NCBI GenBank assembly: GCA_036785325.1
Contig: JAXIVH010000024.1
Span: 4,881,698 to 4,945,697 of the forward strand
Origin: Urophycis tenuis
Taxonomy: Eukaryota > Chordata > Actinopteri > Gadiformes > Phycidae
Direction of reading: 5' to 3'
Length of the DNA: 64,000 bases
Positions 35,603 through 62,289 of this stretch are shown in pieces (the first letter of the stretch is position 1; each line of letters starts with the position of its first letter). The notes under the pieces are model-generated. The model made no database searches. It was not told the origin of the DNA and was given only the letters and a program-made list of their open reading frames with translations. The position numbers and the translations under genes were made by a program.

Positions 35603-37185
35603 GTGATTGGCTAAAATAAGTGATTGTGTTGTCAGAGATGTGCAGGCGCTGCACTATGACCCGAGCCGCCAGGAGCATGCGGTGTTTGAGGACAAGATGG
35701 AGGATGTCGCCAAGGAGGGGTATGACCACACACACACACACACACACTAGCAGGCTGTCATATATAGACATTTATATATAGAGAGAGATTGTTGTGTTAA
35801 TGATAAAGCCCTCCCTTCTCAGGAAGGCGAGCAGGAAGAGGAAGAAGCAGAAGGAGGCGGAGCTCCCGGAGGTGTCCAGGGAGATCTACTACGATGTGTG
35901 TGAGGATCTGAAGGGCGTGTTTGGAGGGGGGGTGCCCGGGGGCCCGGGGGGCACGGCCGTTCCTCAGGAGGCCTCCTGCTGGGACCGACTAGTGGAGGAG
36001 CAGGAGAAGATGAGGGAGGATGAGCAGACTGAGACGAAGGAGGAGCAGTCTGCCTTTAAGTTCTCCTTCTTCCAAGAGGAGACGCAAGCAAGCAAGGAGA
36101 CAGGTGAGCGGTCAGTCTGTCTGTCTCCCTCCCTGTCTGTCTGAAGTATATTCTTCCACATGTTCAGTTTAAAGGCTTGTGTGTGTGTGTGTGTGTGTGT
36201 ATAGAGTATCGGGTTGAGGCCATCAAAGAGCCGCGGGTGTCGTGGCAACTGGAGTCTGGTTTCCATGACAGCAGCTCGGATGATGATGGTGATGATGACG
36301 ACAACGACGATGCTGCGGCTGATGGTGATGAAGAAAAGGTCAAACAGAGCAGCTGTGACCCTGCAGAGTGAGTCCCTCTCCCTTGTTCACACCCAGCCCT
36401 TTACACGGTCCTCTCTATTGCTGGAGCCTCTGATCCCTTCACCTGTGAGGCAGACTGACTCTCCCACGGGATGACGGACGGGTTCCTTTGACCGGTCCCA
36501 ACACATTGGGAGACTTCAGGTGGTGGAGTTCACCACTTTTTAAACTCTGGACTCCACGTGAGTGGGCACCCCTCAGAGCCCCGTGGCAGTGTGCTGGAGT
36601 TAACCCAGTGGCCGCTGCTCCGAGAGCCCCAGGGCTCAGCTCAGAGGAGCCTGGTTCTCGCTCGGAAAGCTTTCACGATGTCTACGCTCGGAGCCAACGG
36701 ATCACATTCCAATCTGATACTGTGATATAATTAACACGGTTTTATTCATAAATGTACCACTGCACTGCCAGAGTTGTCTCCAATGCCGTGTGTGTGTGTG
36801 TGTGTGTTTAGGGAGAGCGTGATGCCCTCTTACAGAGAGTTATTCTTCTACTACCCTGAGGACAGCAGACTGACAGGTACTCACACACTGTTGCACACAT
36901 GAACACACACTGTTACACACATTGTCTCTCAGAGGGTCCTCGGTCATTCACTGATGCACAGTCTCTGTATCTCAGAGGGTCCTAGGTCTTTCTGCCGTTC
37001 ATCTCAGCTGAAGGAAAATGACTGGGAGGAGAAAAGAAACGCACTCATACAGGTAACACACAGAAACACACTCATACAGGTAACACACACACACAGAAGG
37101 CCACATGATGAGTCGTGGTTCCTCTCAACAGGACTGTCGCAATACCCACAAGAAAGCCCGCAGGAAATGCACCAAGAAGCGCTGA
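29312..37185 (+). CDS. nol8: Nucleolar protein 8, RRM protein with acidic repeats
   Basis: NOL8 is a nucleolar protein linked to pre-rRNA processing and cell growth. Seventeen exons join in frame to 1220 residues (human 1167): 29312-29432, 29549-29611, 29725-29803, 30540-30693, 31143-31414, 31630-31787, 31943-33561, 33683-33793, 33945-34055, 35132-35243, 35388-35526, 35636-35719, 35823-36103, 36205-36367, 36812-36876, 36976-37052, 37132-37185. Residues 3-80 are an RRM (RLYIGGLSH for RNP2). Diagnostic family segments follow: HMKAAVPGTEVPGHK, VVSKFGRVLPVL, SKKRRGEF, HIVFGSDEEEE, FLIKPQFEGRAG and RFRMDSRF, and the basic C-terminus after WEEKRNALIQ. The long exon 7 contains two acidic repeat arrays (32240-32440, and 32945-33410 with PSSDSSEEEE), which are fish-specific expansions. 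The start opens directly into the RRM; human has a few extra residues before it. A hAT element sits in the intron before exon 10. Confidence 0.95.
30000..30282 (-). mobile_element. tRNA-derived SINE in nol8 intron 3
   Basis: On the minus strand a tRNA-like head carries an A-box-like GCGGCCTACTGGTTAGG (around 30257-30278) and a B box GGTTCGAACCCC (30215-30226). The body (TTGCTCAAGGGCACTTCAGC on plus) is a common teleost SINE. A GAA-rich run marks the tail at 30000. Confidence 0.75.
30676..30935 (+). repeat. 29-bp minisatellite copied from the nol8 exon 4 splice donor, about 8 copies
   Basis: The exon 4 end and donor read CCTGGACATAAG|GTCTGTTT. Two further near-perfect copies follow, then copies where the donor context mutates to GGGCACAATGTCTG. 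The first unit lies half in coding sequence (exon ends at 30693). Confidence 0.93.
32240..33410 (+). repeat. In-frame acidic repeats inside nol8 exon 7
   Basis: First array: repeated VESDHDEEGD-type units. Second array: about five units of PSSDSSEEEEE-x-VGGVTKTIDLPALGQE, roughly 33-37 residues each. Ser-Asp/Glu clusters match casein kinase 2 consensus sites. Confidence 0.9.
34104..34882. mobile_element. hAT transposon copy 1 with 8-bp target duplication
   Basis: 779 bp in the nol8 intron before exon 10. Left end TAGGGTTGGGTATCG, right end GGTGCTCAACCCTA. It is flanked by perfect 8-bp direct repeats CCCACAAC (34096-34103 and 34883-34890), diagnostic of hAT. The minus strand encodes a BED-type zinc finger remnant. 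Two internal palindromes (AGCCGGACTCCCAG paired with its complement) lie near 34290-34320 and 34405-34440. Confidence 0.9.
34397..34702 (-). pseudogene. BED zinc-finger remnant of a hAT transposase
   Basis: The open frame carries VWLHFTSKDSDSATCNRCNK, an internal GNTSNLSKHL and TTHG, which together are the C-x2-C...H-x3-5-H BED finger typical of hAT transposase N-termini. Nothing of the catalytic domain or the dimerisation domain follows, so the element is non-autonomous. Confidence 0.75.
34883..35055. repeat. 20-bp tandem repeat adjoining the hAT insertion
   Basis: About 8 copies of CCCACAACCCCCGGGCACG, with later ACATGC variants. The same CCCACAAC string lies left of the transposon, so the element inserted within this repeat. 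Confidence 0.9.
35530..35600. repeat. (CA)n immediately after a nol8 splice donor
   Basis: The exon 11 donor reads CAG|GTACACACACAC and the CA run continues to 35599. Confidence 0.93.
36923..36990 (+). repeat. Two-copy duplication of the nol8 exon 16 acceptor
   Basis: TCTCAG|AGGGTCCTCGGTC at 36927 is repeated as TCTCAG|AGGGTCCTAGGTC at 36970, offset 43 bp. The right-hand copy is the in-frame one; use of the left copy would reach a stop at once. Confidence 0.85.
37038..37090 (+). repeat. Two-copy duplication of the nol8 exon 16 donor
   Basis: ACTCATACAG|GTAACACAC occurs at 37053 and again at 37080, offset 27 bp. Use of the second donor would add nine residues in frame (VTHRNTLIQ). Confidence 0.88.
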
Positions 37186-38435
37186 GGATTGTGGGGAACC
37201 ATGTGTGCCCCTGGGCTGAAAGGATCTGTGGTCGTGTCCTTTCAGCTTCCTGTCTTTGTGTTCCTGCTTCCTGTGAGACTTTAGATTTCAGGAACACGAT
37301 CGTCTCTGGCTTTTCTTTCAACCCCTGGAACCCCAGAACACTACTTCCTGCATAACGGAAAGTACATCAGCAGGTGGAGCCAGGCCACTTCCTGTCAAGA
37401 CATTCATTTGAATGTGGTGTTATTTAGTGTTCTATAACAGTTAGTTATGAGCCGACATCTTGTCTTCTCTCCCATAAGATTTTCTAAAAGTAATTTAGAA
37501 GTCTTTAAGAACTGAGTATAATTAGAAATGCTTCTGTCGGTCACAACAGAACTATGAATACAGTCAGTACCACCAGACACATTAACCATATTTGTGTAAT
37601 TTTGATATGCAGAAGGAGATCCAATAACATGCAGATAAATAAACAGTGGGCATTAGTAAGCTGAGACAGCCCTGCATAAATGTTCCACTTGCATGCAGGA
37701 ACAGCACTGGAAACGGGACACACAGATTAGGTTAGGGTTGGTATGGTTAATGTTATGGTAAATAAGAGCTTTAAATAAAGACATTTAAAAAGCACATTTT
37801 GTCGTTTTTGTTTCTTTCTTGGATGACAGGATGAATTGAAACCATGGGATGAATCCATAATTAAAACCGGAGCTCGTCTCAAACTGAACATGCGTGTCTC
37901 CCTCTCACCTGACGGTGGCGATGTTGAGCCGTAGAGCTGTTCGCGAAGCGTCCTCACCTTACTAAAGTACAAATAAATATTTTAAAAAACTGCAATTACA
38001 TTTTATTATCACCCGAAAGAATAAAATAACATCTAAGAACCAGAAGGCGTTCAAATTATATTGTATCGCTCGGCAAACTACAAGCAGGATTACAGTTACA
38101 TTAACCGAACGGCTGAGATTTGACAAACAACACAAACACATTGTTCTAGAGCTGATATTAACGTTGTGTCCAGCAAACACCATCGATACTTTTTAAATGA
38201 CCGATAGTTTTTTTGTTTATGGTCAATAAAGTTTGACATGTTTGAATCAGCTGATCTCATCACAACAAAGATGGCTGCCGAGGAGACGCGACCTGCAGCC
38301 TCCTTCTAAAGCAGGACCCCACCTCACACTGAACCAGCACTAAAAATCATCTACACCAAACCCAGCAGGTACCAGCAGGGATAGAAGAGCCACAGAAGGA
38401 GAAAGAGGAGGTACTGGGAGCAGATAGAGGAGCAG
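37186..38435. other. nol8 3' UTR and nisch promoter region
   Basis: AATAAA at 37774-37779 is a likely nol8 polyadenylation signal. The stretch 38250-38435 becomes GC-richer, includes AAGATGGCTGCCGAGG (a YY1-like element) about 170 bp before the nisch ATG, and is the probable nisch promoter. No other gene is seen. Confidence 0.5.
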
Positions 38436-54051
<15,616 letters not shown>

Positions 54052-54277
54052 GTGGCCGGTGAAGCTCAGTGTCTCAACATTGATTGGCTGTGTCCAGCTG
54101 TGGGCGGGATCTAAAACATTGATTGATGACTGCCCTGATTGACAGCAACACGAGCCAATGGAATCATGGACACAGGAAGTATGACTGACAGAATCACGGA
54201 CCGAAGAAGTGAGTGTTTTTAACTGGGACTACTTCTGAAACTGAAGCATTGCATTGGAAAAAAGCGTCTGCTAAATG

Positions 54278-54311
<34 letters not shown>

Positions 54312-54414
54312 AGGGATATTCCTGTGGATACAAAGACATTTGTAAAGATTAATATGCATATTATTGTTTGCAATGTGGATCTCCAGCTCAACAAAGATTT
54401 TTTTATTATTTTAT

Positions 54415-54420
54415 AATAAA
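54415..54420 (+). terminator. Candidate polyadenylation signal for nisch
   Basis: AATAAA about 365 bp after the nisch stop. The 3' UTR before it includes AAAGCGTCTGCTAAATGCC, the opposite-strand core of the dispersed teleost repeat, and a (TG)n run. Confidence 0.5.
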
Positions 54421-54774
54421 TTAACAGTTTGCTGGTGTTATTATTGTCTTTGATATTTTATTAAGTGGGTCTATTTAGCAGACAGTTTCTGGTGTTTTTG
54501 AGTTTAATTTTTTTATTCAATTGATTATATATATATAACTGGTCAGCACCCAGTATAACCAATATAATACAGAACTAACCACTATAAACCACTTCAACCA
54601 GTAGAAACCATACACTGCAGGATGAAGCAGTATAATTAGAGCCACCACAACCAAGAGAACATGTCTCACCAAATCAACTAGGATGCTGTCGGGGTCTCTG
54701 TAGAGACAGTGGTACCAGTGCAAAACAGTATAAACCAGTGAAACCAGAAGTCAGTACAAATCAGTCAAACTTGG

Positions 54775-55680
54775 ACCCCTCCTCTTCACCATCGACATGC
54801 TCCCCCTTGGTCAGATCATCCGTCACCATGCCTGAGCTTTCACTGCTATGCTGACGACACCCAGCTTTATCTCAGCACCAAACCACCTACTCAGCTCCAT
54901 CTACAGTCCCCTGTCCACTGTCTGCACAGCATAAAATCCTGGATGTCATCCAACCTACTCAAACTCAACAGCAACAAAACAGAGCTCATGGTTATGGCTT
55001 CCAACGCACTGCTCCAGACGGTTGGAGATCTTCTCCTGGACATCGACGGCTGCTCCATCCGCCCATCCCCAGAAGTTTGCAACCTGGGTGTTATCCTGGA
55101 CTCCTCCCTCTCATTCCAATCACACATCAAAACCCTCACCGAATCTGGCTTCTACCTCCTCAAAAACATCCCGCCTCTGACCATCACTCTCTGACTCCAT
55201 GACAGAGACCCTCATACATGCCTTCATCGCCTCCCGGCTGGATTATTGAAATGACTGTTTGGGGTGCCCAGCAAAGTCCTGGCCAGGCTCCAGTATGTAC
55301 AGAACTCAGCTGTCAGGGTTCTCACCCGCATCAAGCCCTGGCAGCACATCGCCCCCTCTCTCATCCACCTTCACTGGCTTCTGGTCAAGTCCCGCATCTC
55401 CTACAAGATCCTCCTCCTCACCTATAAATCCCTCCATCACCTTGCTCCTCAGTACCTGATTGACCTCCTTCACCCCTATACTCTATGCCGGGATCTGCGG
55501 TCCTCTGACACGGGCCTGCTCATCACCCCCGCACCAGCCAGCGGACCTTCGGTGACAGATCTTTCAGTGTGGCAGCCCCCACTCTCTGGAACTCTATCGC
55601 CCTTAGCCGCTTCAGTCGGCACTTTCAAAAGGCACCTAAAAACTTACATATTTCTCAAGGCCTACGGTCTTAACTAACTC
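54775..55680 (+). pseudogene. 5'-truncated L2-type LINE reverse transcriptase remnant
   Basis: Frames in succession encode MLPLGQIIRHH, then HCYADDTQLYLS (the reverse transcriptase YADD box), NLLKLNSNKTELM, LGVILDSSLSF, then after frameshifts near 55190 LQYVQNSAVRVLTR and HWLLVKSRISYKILL. These are hallmarks of L2-like LINEs of fish. Stops and frameshifts show it is dead. The endonuclease is absent. Confidence 0.88.
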
Positions 55681-55849
55681 GTAACCAGCAGAACCGGTTT
55701 GATCCAGTATGAACCAGTTTTACCTGTAGAATCAGTACGTTGTTGGGTCAGCGCTTATCTGTATTCTCACTGTCAGCGGAACACATTGCTGCTCTTCCTC
55801 CAAAACACAAAGCTATTTCCCGTTTACTTCCTGTTTGCCTTGTGACTTC

Positions 55850-57398
55850 CTGTACTGGGAGGTTGAACACTCTGATGTCCCATTTCTCACATGGTCTGCT
55901 GTGTCAGCTTTGGATCATCCAGAGTGCCAGGGAAAGAGCAAGGCACTATCACTGCAGGTTTAGGGGTTATATTCCCACTGTAGCTCCGTAGGTTGAGCAA
56001 GGCACTAACTCCAAGGTTGGGGGGTCCTAATCCTGTGTTTCTCAGTAGGTACAGAAAGACATTGGGTCAAAGAATAAACAATCTAAACAATAACTTGACA
56101 CAGAGCACAGGTTGGCAGCCAATCAAAAGTCACTTTTACCCAATGTTGCTTCTGAGGGTTAGAGGTTCTAATCCCCAGCTGTGGAACCAGATGAATCTGC
56201 AAGCTCATGCTTGACATTAGTATGTTGTTTTCAGTAAGAATGAATACTCTTTGTTACTGATCTCCTCTATCGCTAATGCCCCTTATAGAGAGAGAGAGAC
56301 ACAGAAACTAACCGCACCAAAGGGCTTGAAAGTGGAAGCCAAAGTGACCAGCTGGTCTGCTGCCTCTATAGGCAAGTGAAAGACAAAACATCCCCCTGCT
56401 CACCGATGTGACTGTTTTACAGTCACCCCGTTTTCCTCTACAGTGTGTACACCCACCTGGACCTCTCTGGACTACACCAAGCAGCATATCAGAGAGCGGG
56501 GAACGTTTTTTGAGATATCTTCCACTCGATGTTCAATGACGTGCAGTGAAATAATGGTGTAGGTGCGTTGGCAAGCCGTTGACATCCATTCTGTTCCAAT
56601 TCAATAGCTGTGCGCAGGGTTAGTCCAACACAAGTTAGTGCATGTGAACTGCCCATGCTTGGTGGCTTTCTCCAATAGGGTCCACAAACTAAGATATTGA
56701 CAAGTTGGTGTTTTTCACACCTCTGCGCGTGCTCACAGGGAGACTGAGAGGCAAGCAGGTAGAATTCTTGAGTGTTAAATGTGCTGGTCATGAGCTCTTT
56801 TGATTGCAGTGGGGAAAAGTTCCATTTAGTGTTCAGACAAGGGTCTCGCTCTACGTACATTCTGAACACTGGTTCAGGGGTGACTTCCTGTACTGGGAGG
56901 TTGAACATGAATGGTGTCTGCTCAGCGCAATGCTCTTACCTTCCAGAGCACACATGGTCTGCTGTGTCAGCCTGGGATCATCTAGAGTGCCAGGGCAAGA
57001 ACAAGGCACTATCTCTGTAGGGTTAAGGGTTGTATTCCCTGAGTTGCTCGGTATAGAGCAAGTCACTATCATTGTATGGTTAGGGCTTATATTCTCACTG
57101 TAGCTCCATAGGTTGAGCAAGGCACTAACTCCAAGGTTGGGGAGTTCTAATCCTGTGTTTCTCAGTAGGTACAGAAAGACATTGGGTCAAAGACTCTAAA
57201 CAATAACTTGACACAGAGCACAGGTTGGCAGCCAATCAAAAGTCACTTTTACCCAATGTTGCTTCTGAGGGTTAGAAGTTCTAATCCCCAGCCTTGGAAC
57301 CAGATGAATCTGCAAGCTCATGTTTGACATTAGTATCTTGTTTTCAGTAAGAATGAATACTCTTTGTTACTGATCTCCTCTATCTCTAATGCCACATC

Positions 57399-57400
<2 letters not shown>
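55850..57400. repeat. Local direct duplication upstream of stab1
   Basis: 55850-56290 is repeated at 56884-57400 at high identity (GACTTCCTGTACTGGGAGGT, TAGCTCC-TAGGTTGAGCAAG, TTGACACAGAGCACAGGTTG and others in the same order). The right copy has extra sequence near 56905-57080. Confidence 0.9.
56315..56605. repeat. Block duplicated in stab1 intron 1, left copy
   Basis: Shares long identity with 61742-62066, including CATCCCCCTGCTCACCGATG, GTGTACACCCACCTGGACCT and GGTGCGTTGGCAAGCCGTTG. It contains an acceptor-like TTTTCCTCTACAG followed by a short open stretch. Confidence 0.88.

Positions 57401-57402
<2 letters not shown>

Positions 57403-57434
<32 letters not shown>
57403..57434. repeat. 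(GA)n microsatellite
   Basis: GA run followed by a purine-rich degenerate zone to about 57530. Confidence 0.85.
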
Positions 57435-57440
<6 letters not shown>

Positions 57441-57734
57441 TAGGAGGGAGTTAGGAGAGAGTGCAGGAGAAAGAGAGAGAGGAGGAGAGACAGAAAGAGG
57501 GGAGAGACAAGAGTAGAGAAAGAGATTAAAAGAGTGGTCAGCTGACCGAGCATATCTGTGATCACAGGCCTAGAAGCCCCACGATAAGCCACACCCATCC
57601 TTCCTGACAGGGAAGTTTTCTCCCAATCTTAGAATACTGCTTCTCCTCTCCCCCTCTCTCCCTTTGTCACTCCCACTCTCAGTCTCCCACACTTTCGGTT
57701 GACTTTGCAAGAGGCAAAATTGTATTAAGGAAAA

Positions 57735-57905
57735 GAGGCATTTAGCGGACGCTTTTGTCCAAAGCGACTTGAAATCAGTACATTTGTGTGGTTCGACATG
57801 TGGACAGTTGGAGAAGGGGGATCAAGGGGATCGAACCGCTGACCCTATGGTTAGTGGACAACCTGCTCTGTCCACCCGATCTACCCACTGAGCTACTGCC
57901 GCCCA
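57735..57905 (-). mobile_element. tRNA-derived SINE with A and B boxes
   Basis: On the minus strand GTAGCTCAGTGGGTAG (A box, 57881-57896) and GGTTCGATCCC (B box, about 57828-57838) form a tRNA-like pol III promoter. The body ends in the AAGTCGCTTTGGACAAAAGC teleost core. It stands about 1.06 kb upstream of the stab1 start codon. Confidence 0.8.
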
Positions 57906-57954
57906 CAGGTCTGTCTGTCTGTCTGTCTGATGTCTGTAAAGTGTTAGAAGAGTT

Positions 57955-58195
57955 ACTAGGGGAGGTGCTATAGGAGAGGGGAGGTGCTAGAGGAGGTGCT
58001 ACAGGAGAGGGGAGGTGCTAGAGGAGGTGCTAGAGGAGAGGGGAGGTGCTAGAGGAGGTGCTGCAGGAGAGGGGAGGTGCTAGAGGAGGTGCTAGAGGAG
58101 AGATGATAGAGGAGGTGCTAGAGGAGAGGGGAGGTGCTAGAGGAGGTGCTGCAGGAGAGGGGAGGTGCTAGAGGAGGTGCTAGAGGAGAGGGGAG
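57955..58195. repeat. Tandem repeat of GGAGGTGCTAGA units
   Basis: 12-bp GGAGGTGCTAGA and GAGAGG segments combine into higher-order units. Confidence 0.9.
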
Positions 58196-58469
58196 GTGAA
58201 GGGAGTGTTTAGTTGAGGTCACAGTCTGAGAAGAGGAGAGGGTGCTTCCTGGACGAGTCTGCTGCTGCCTGGTTAGTTTTTGTATATAGTATAGTATAGT
58301 ATACATAGCAGTATAAAAAGTAAAAAGTATTATATAGTAAAAAGCATATACAATACCAGCCGATAATACTGTATATATTATATAGCATTTACTTCATTGA
58401 TTCAATACTGATATATAAGTTATATAGTAGTTACATCGTTAGTTTGCTACTGTTGTTGTTACTGTTTAC

Positions 58470-58940
58470 TACTGATGTTGGTGTGATGTTAATGTGATGT
58501 TAGCGTGATATCGGTGTGATGTTAGTGTAATATTGATGTGATGTTGGTGTGATGTTAGTGTAATATTGATGTGATGTTGGTGTGATGTTAGTGTAATATT
58601 GATGTGATGTTGGTGTGATGTTAGTGTAATATTGGTGTGATGTTAGTTTAATATTGGTGTGATGTTGGTGTGATGTTAGTGTGATATTGGTGTGATGTTG
58701 GTGTGCTATTGGCGTGATGTTAATGTGATGATAGTGTGATGTTAGTGTGCTATTGGTGTGATGTTGGTGTGATGTTAATGTGGTGATAGTGTGATGTTAG
58801 TGTGCTATTGGTGTGATGTTGGTGTTATGTTAATGTGATGATAGTGTGATGTTAGTGTGCTATTGGTGTGATGTTAATGTGATGATAGTGTGATGTTTGT
58901 GTGCTATTGGTGTGATGTTGGTGTGATGTTAATGTGATGT
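58470..58940. repeat. GTGATGTTAGTGT-rich tandem repeat just before stab1 exon 1
   Basis: 11-33 bp units such as TGATGTTGGTGTGATGTTAG and TGTAATATTGA. It ends about 30 bp before the stab1 ATG, next to GACGCAG, so it may form the upstream side of an acceptor if a non-coding first exon exists. Confidence 0.88.
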
Positions 58941-58967
58941 CGGTGTGTTTGACGCAGGGCTGTCAGG

Positions 58968-59049
58968 ATGGTTTTCTTCAAGAAATCAGCAGGAAATTCC
59001 ATAATTCTGCTGATACTACTGTGTGTAGGAGCTTCCAAACAGCAGGTAC

Positions 59050-59103
<54 letters not shown>

Positions 59104-59106
59104 AAA

Positions 59107-59166
<60 letters not shown>

Positions 59167-62100
59167 CACACTCCATTTCCTCCTCAGCTCTGAAGGACTT
59201 GAACCAAAAGCTGTGCAGCTGGTGGTAACTGTCTCTTTACACAAGCGATCAACACAACAACACACAACTCATAACCATCTGCCTGGTTCACTCCCACAGA
59301 TGAGCAGCAGCAAACCCACAAAGACAGCACTGACCAGAGATGGGAGTAGGTCCCACAAGTCTCAGGTCTTAAACTTCAGGTCCCACAAGTCTCAGGTCTT
59401 AAACTTCAGGTCCCACAAGTCTCAGGTCTTAAACTTCAGGTCCCACAAGTCTCAGGTCTTAAACTTCAGGTCCCACAAGTCTCAGGTCTTAATCTTCAGG
59501 TCCCACAAGTCTCAGGTCTTAAACTTCAGGTCCCACAAGTCTCAGGTCTTAAACTTCAGGTCCCACAAGTCTCAGGTCTTAAACTTCAGGTCCCACAAGT
59601 CTCAGGTCTTAAACCTCAGGTCCCACAAGTCTCAGGTCTTAAACTTCAGGTCCCACAAGTCTCAGGTCTTAAACTTCAGGTCCCACAAGTCTCAGGTCTT
59701 AAACTTCAGGTCCCACAAGTCTCAGGTCTTAAACTTCAGGTCCCACAAGTCTCAGGTCTTAAACCTCAGGTCCCACAAGTCTCAGGTCTTAAACTTCAGG
59801 TCCCACAAGTCTCAGGTCTTAAACCTCAGGTCCCACAAGTCTCAGGTCTTAAACCTCAGGTCCCACAAGTCTCAGGTCTTAAACTTCAGGTCCCACAAGT
59901 CTCAGGTCTTAAACTTCAGGTGCCACAAGTCACAGGTCTTAAACTTCAGGTCCCACAAGTCTCAGGTCTTAAACTTCAGGTCCCACAAATCTCAGGTCTT
60001 AAACCTCAGGTCCCACAAGTCTCAGGTCTTAAATTTCAAGTACCACAAGTCTCAGGTCTTAAACTTCAGGTACCACAAGTCTCAGGTCTTAAACTTCAGG
60101 TCCCAAGTTACTGTGGTAAGAATCAAGCCAGTGGAGTCGCTGCCCAGCTACAAGCCAAGTCATATGAAATTCTACCAGATGATCTACCAGAGTTTCAGTT
60201 CAGTTAAAAGATGGTTGAGAAAAGTTTTATTAACTAAAATCAATGTGGTAATCAATCATACAATCAGTGTGCATAATACAGGGGGGCTCGGGGGTGCTCG
60301 ACCCCCCCGATTAACCCATGAGACCCCCTGAAAGACTCAAAAGCAAAATTTGAGGAGGGTCTCAAATTTTGTTTGTCATGTAGGCTATTAGACTGATTAT
60401 CTCGGCTTGCATCCATGAAATATAGTAATGTTTGCGTATACTTGCGCCTATTATCGCTCGAGTTGTGGGGAAATTCTATGTTCAAAGTAGCCTGGCTGAC
60501 GCGTCCACATCTCGATGAGATGGTGGTCTGGGAACTAGGTGTGCATTTTCTCGTATTTGAGGCGTGGTTTACGAATGCCTAGAGCCGTTTATTGGGCACT
60601 ACGAATGTCTATCAAATGGCGTCTGGTTCTTCACATGCTGCTTTGCGCGCGATTCATAGCCAATTGCTACTAAAAATTAGCTACTAAAATTAAATTAATT
60701 GCTACAAAAGCTACTTAATACACTTTCTAAAGCTGCAGCGAACGGTAACGTTGTGTCCGCTGCCATGTTGGATTAACACGCTACAAGCTTCGGTGTCGTG
60801 CATAGACGCCGTCATCGTATTGCTGCCCCCCCGTTCTGTGATTGGTTCCCTAACTCAGGGGAAAATAAGGGCGGTGGTTTCCAGACTGTCTTTGCAGTGA
60901 GAATGAAATCGCGCGCAAAGCAGCATGGGAATTCCCAGGCTATGTTCAAAGTGTAAAATACCAGTTTCTTGATCACGTTTATGTTTACTTTCCCATGAAC
61001 GAGTCGTTTTTCCGCGGAAATTAACATTGTTAAAATTATCTATGATAATACTGGGGTCGACTCATGTAGCCCCATTATCGCACACGGCCACTTTGAAGGT
61101 TTTTTTGTCGTGCCGGTGAGTGTTCCATGCTGAAATGGACACATAAATGTTCTACAGTGTTTTATATTGATAAGTAAGGTCTAGCCTACAGAACCCATTT
61201 TTGGCATAGGCCTACTTAGCTTAAATACCTGTCTTGTATGAGAACCTTTATCCTTTCTTTTATCTGTTGCTGGTTGCTCGCAATCGTATGATAAACCAGA
61301 AATTGTGCAATAATAGGGGACGTGCGATAATAGGCGTTAAGTATGCTATAGACCTACTGCATAAGAAAATTTAGATCGATATTGCGCAACAATCGGGAGA
61401 TGGGGACCCCCCCGAATATTGATGGGTATTTCGCACACTGCATACAATCATACAACAGCACACAAGCATTTGATGTTCTTGCCACACAAACTGCGGACCT
61501 CCGTTTCACAATTCTGGTTGAGGTTATTTTTAAAAAAAAGTGAAATTGGCCTACGTTGTAATCTCTAATAAAACTCCTCAAACGAGTCGTAATTTATTAT
61601 CCTCATGTGTAGACAGTCCACAGTGGCTTTTGCATTTGTTTTGTGGTTCAAGCATTTGTGTTTTCCATGAATGAGCTTTTTTAATTGAATTTGCACAGCG
61701 TTTTGGATGTGCAGTTTGCTTGACACATCCTGCCCACCGTACGAAAGGGCTCTGAAGCGGAAACCAAAGAGACCATCTGCTCTGCTGCCTCTAGGGGGCA
61801 GCAGAGCGCGTCTCCTGCCCCCTATCTCACACTCATGGGACGTCAAGTGAAAGACAAAACATCCCCCTGCTCACCGATGTGTTTTACGGTCACCCTGTTT
61901 TCCTCTACAGTGTGTACACCCACCTGGACCTCTCTGGACTACACCAAGCAGCATATCAGAGAGTGGGGAACATTTTTTGAGATATCTTCCACTCGATGTT
62001 CAATGACATGTGCAGTGAAACACTAGTGTAGGTGCGTTGGCAAGCCGTTGACATCCATTCTGTTGCTTGAGCCGCGTTCCACTCAGAAAGCCTCAAAGCC

Positions 62101-62245
62101 TCTCTCCATGAGTTGAACAGAAATCTTGGCTGATCTACGTCTGATGTAGTGTGTACATAGGCTACATCTAAACCTGACCGTCTGGGAATCTCTGTATCTC
62201 TGTTAAATCTCTGGGAATCTCTGTTAAAATGTATGTTGGTATTCA

Positions 62246-62289
<44 letters not shown>

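Noticed and set aside
58934..60331. 465-residue plus-strand open frame with a 10-residue period
   Set aside because: It is a read-through of the 30-bp minisatellite in stab1 intron 1; the unit length is a multiple of three and has no stop, so the frame is trivial.
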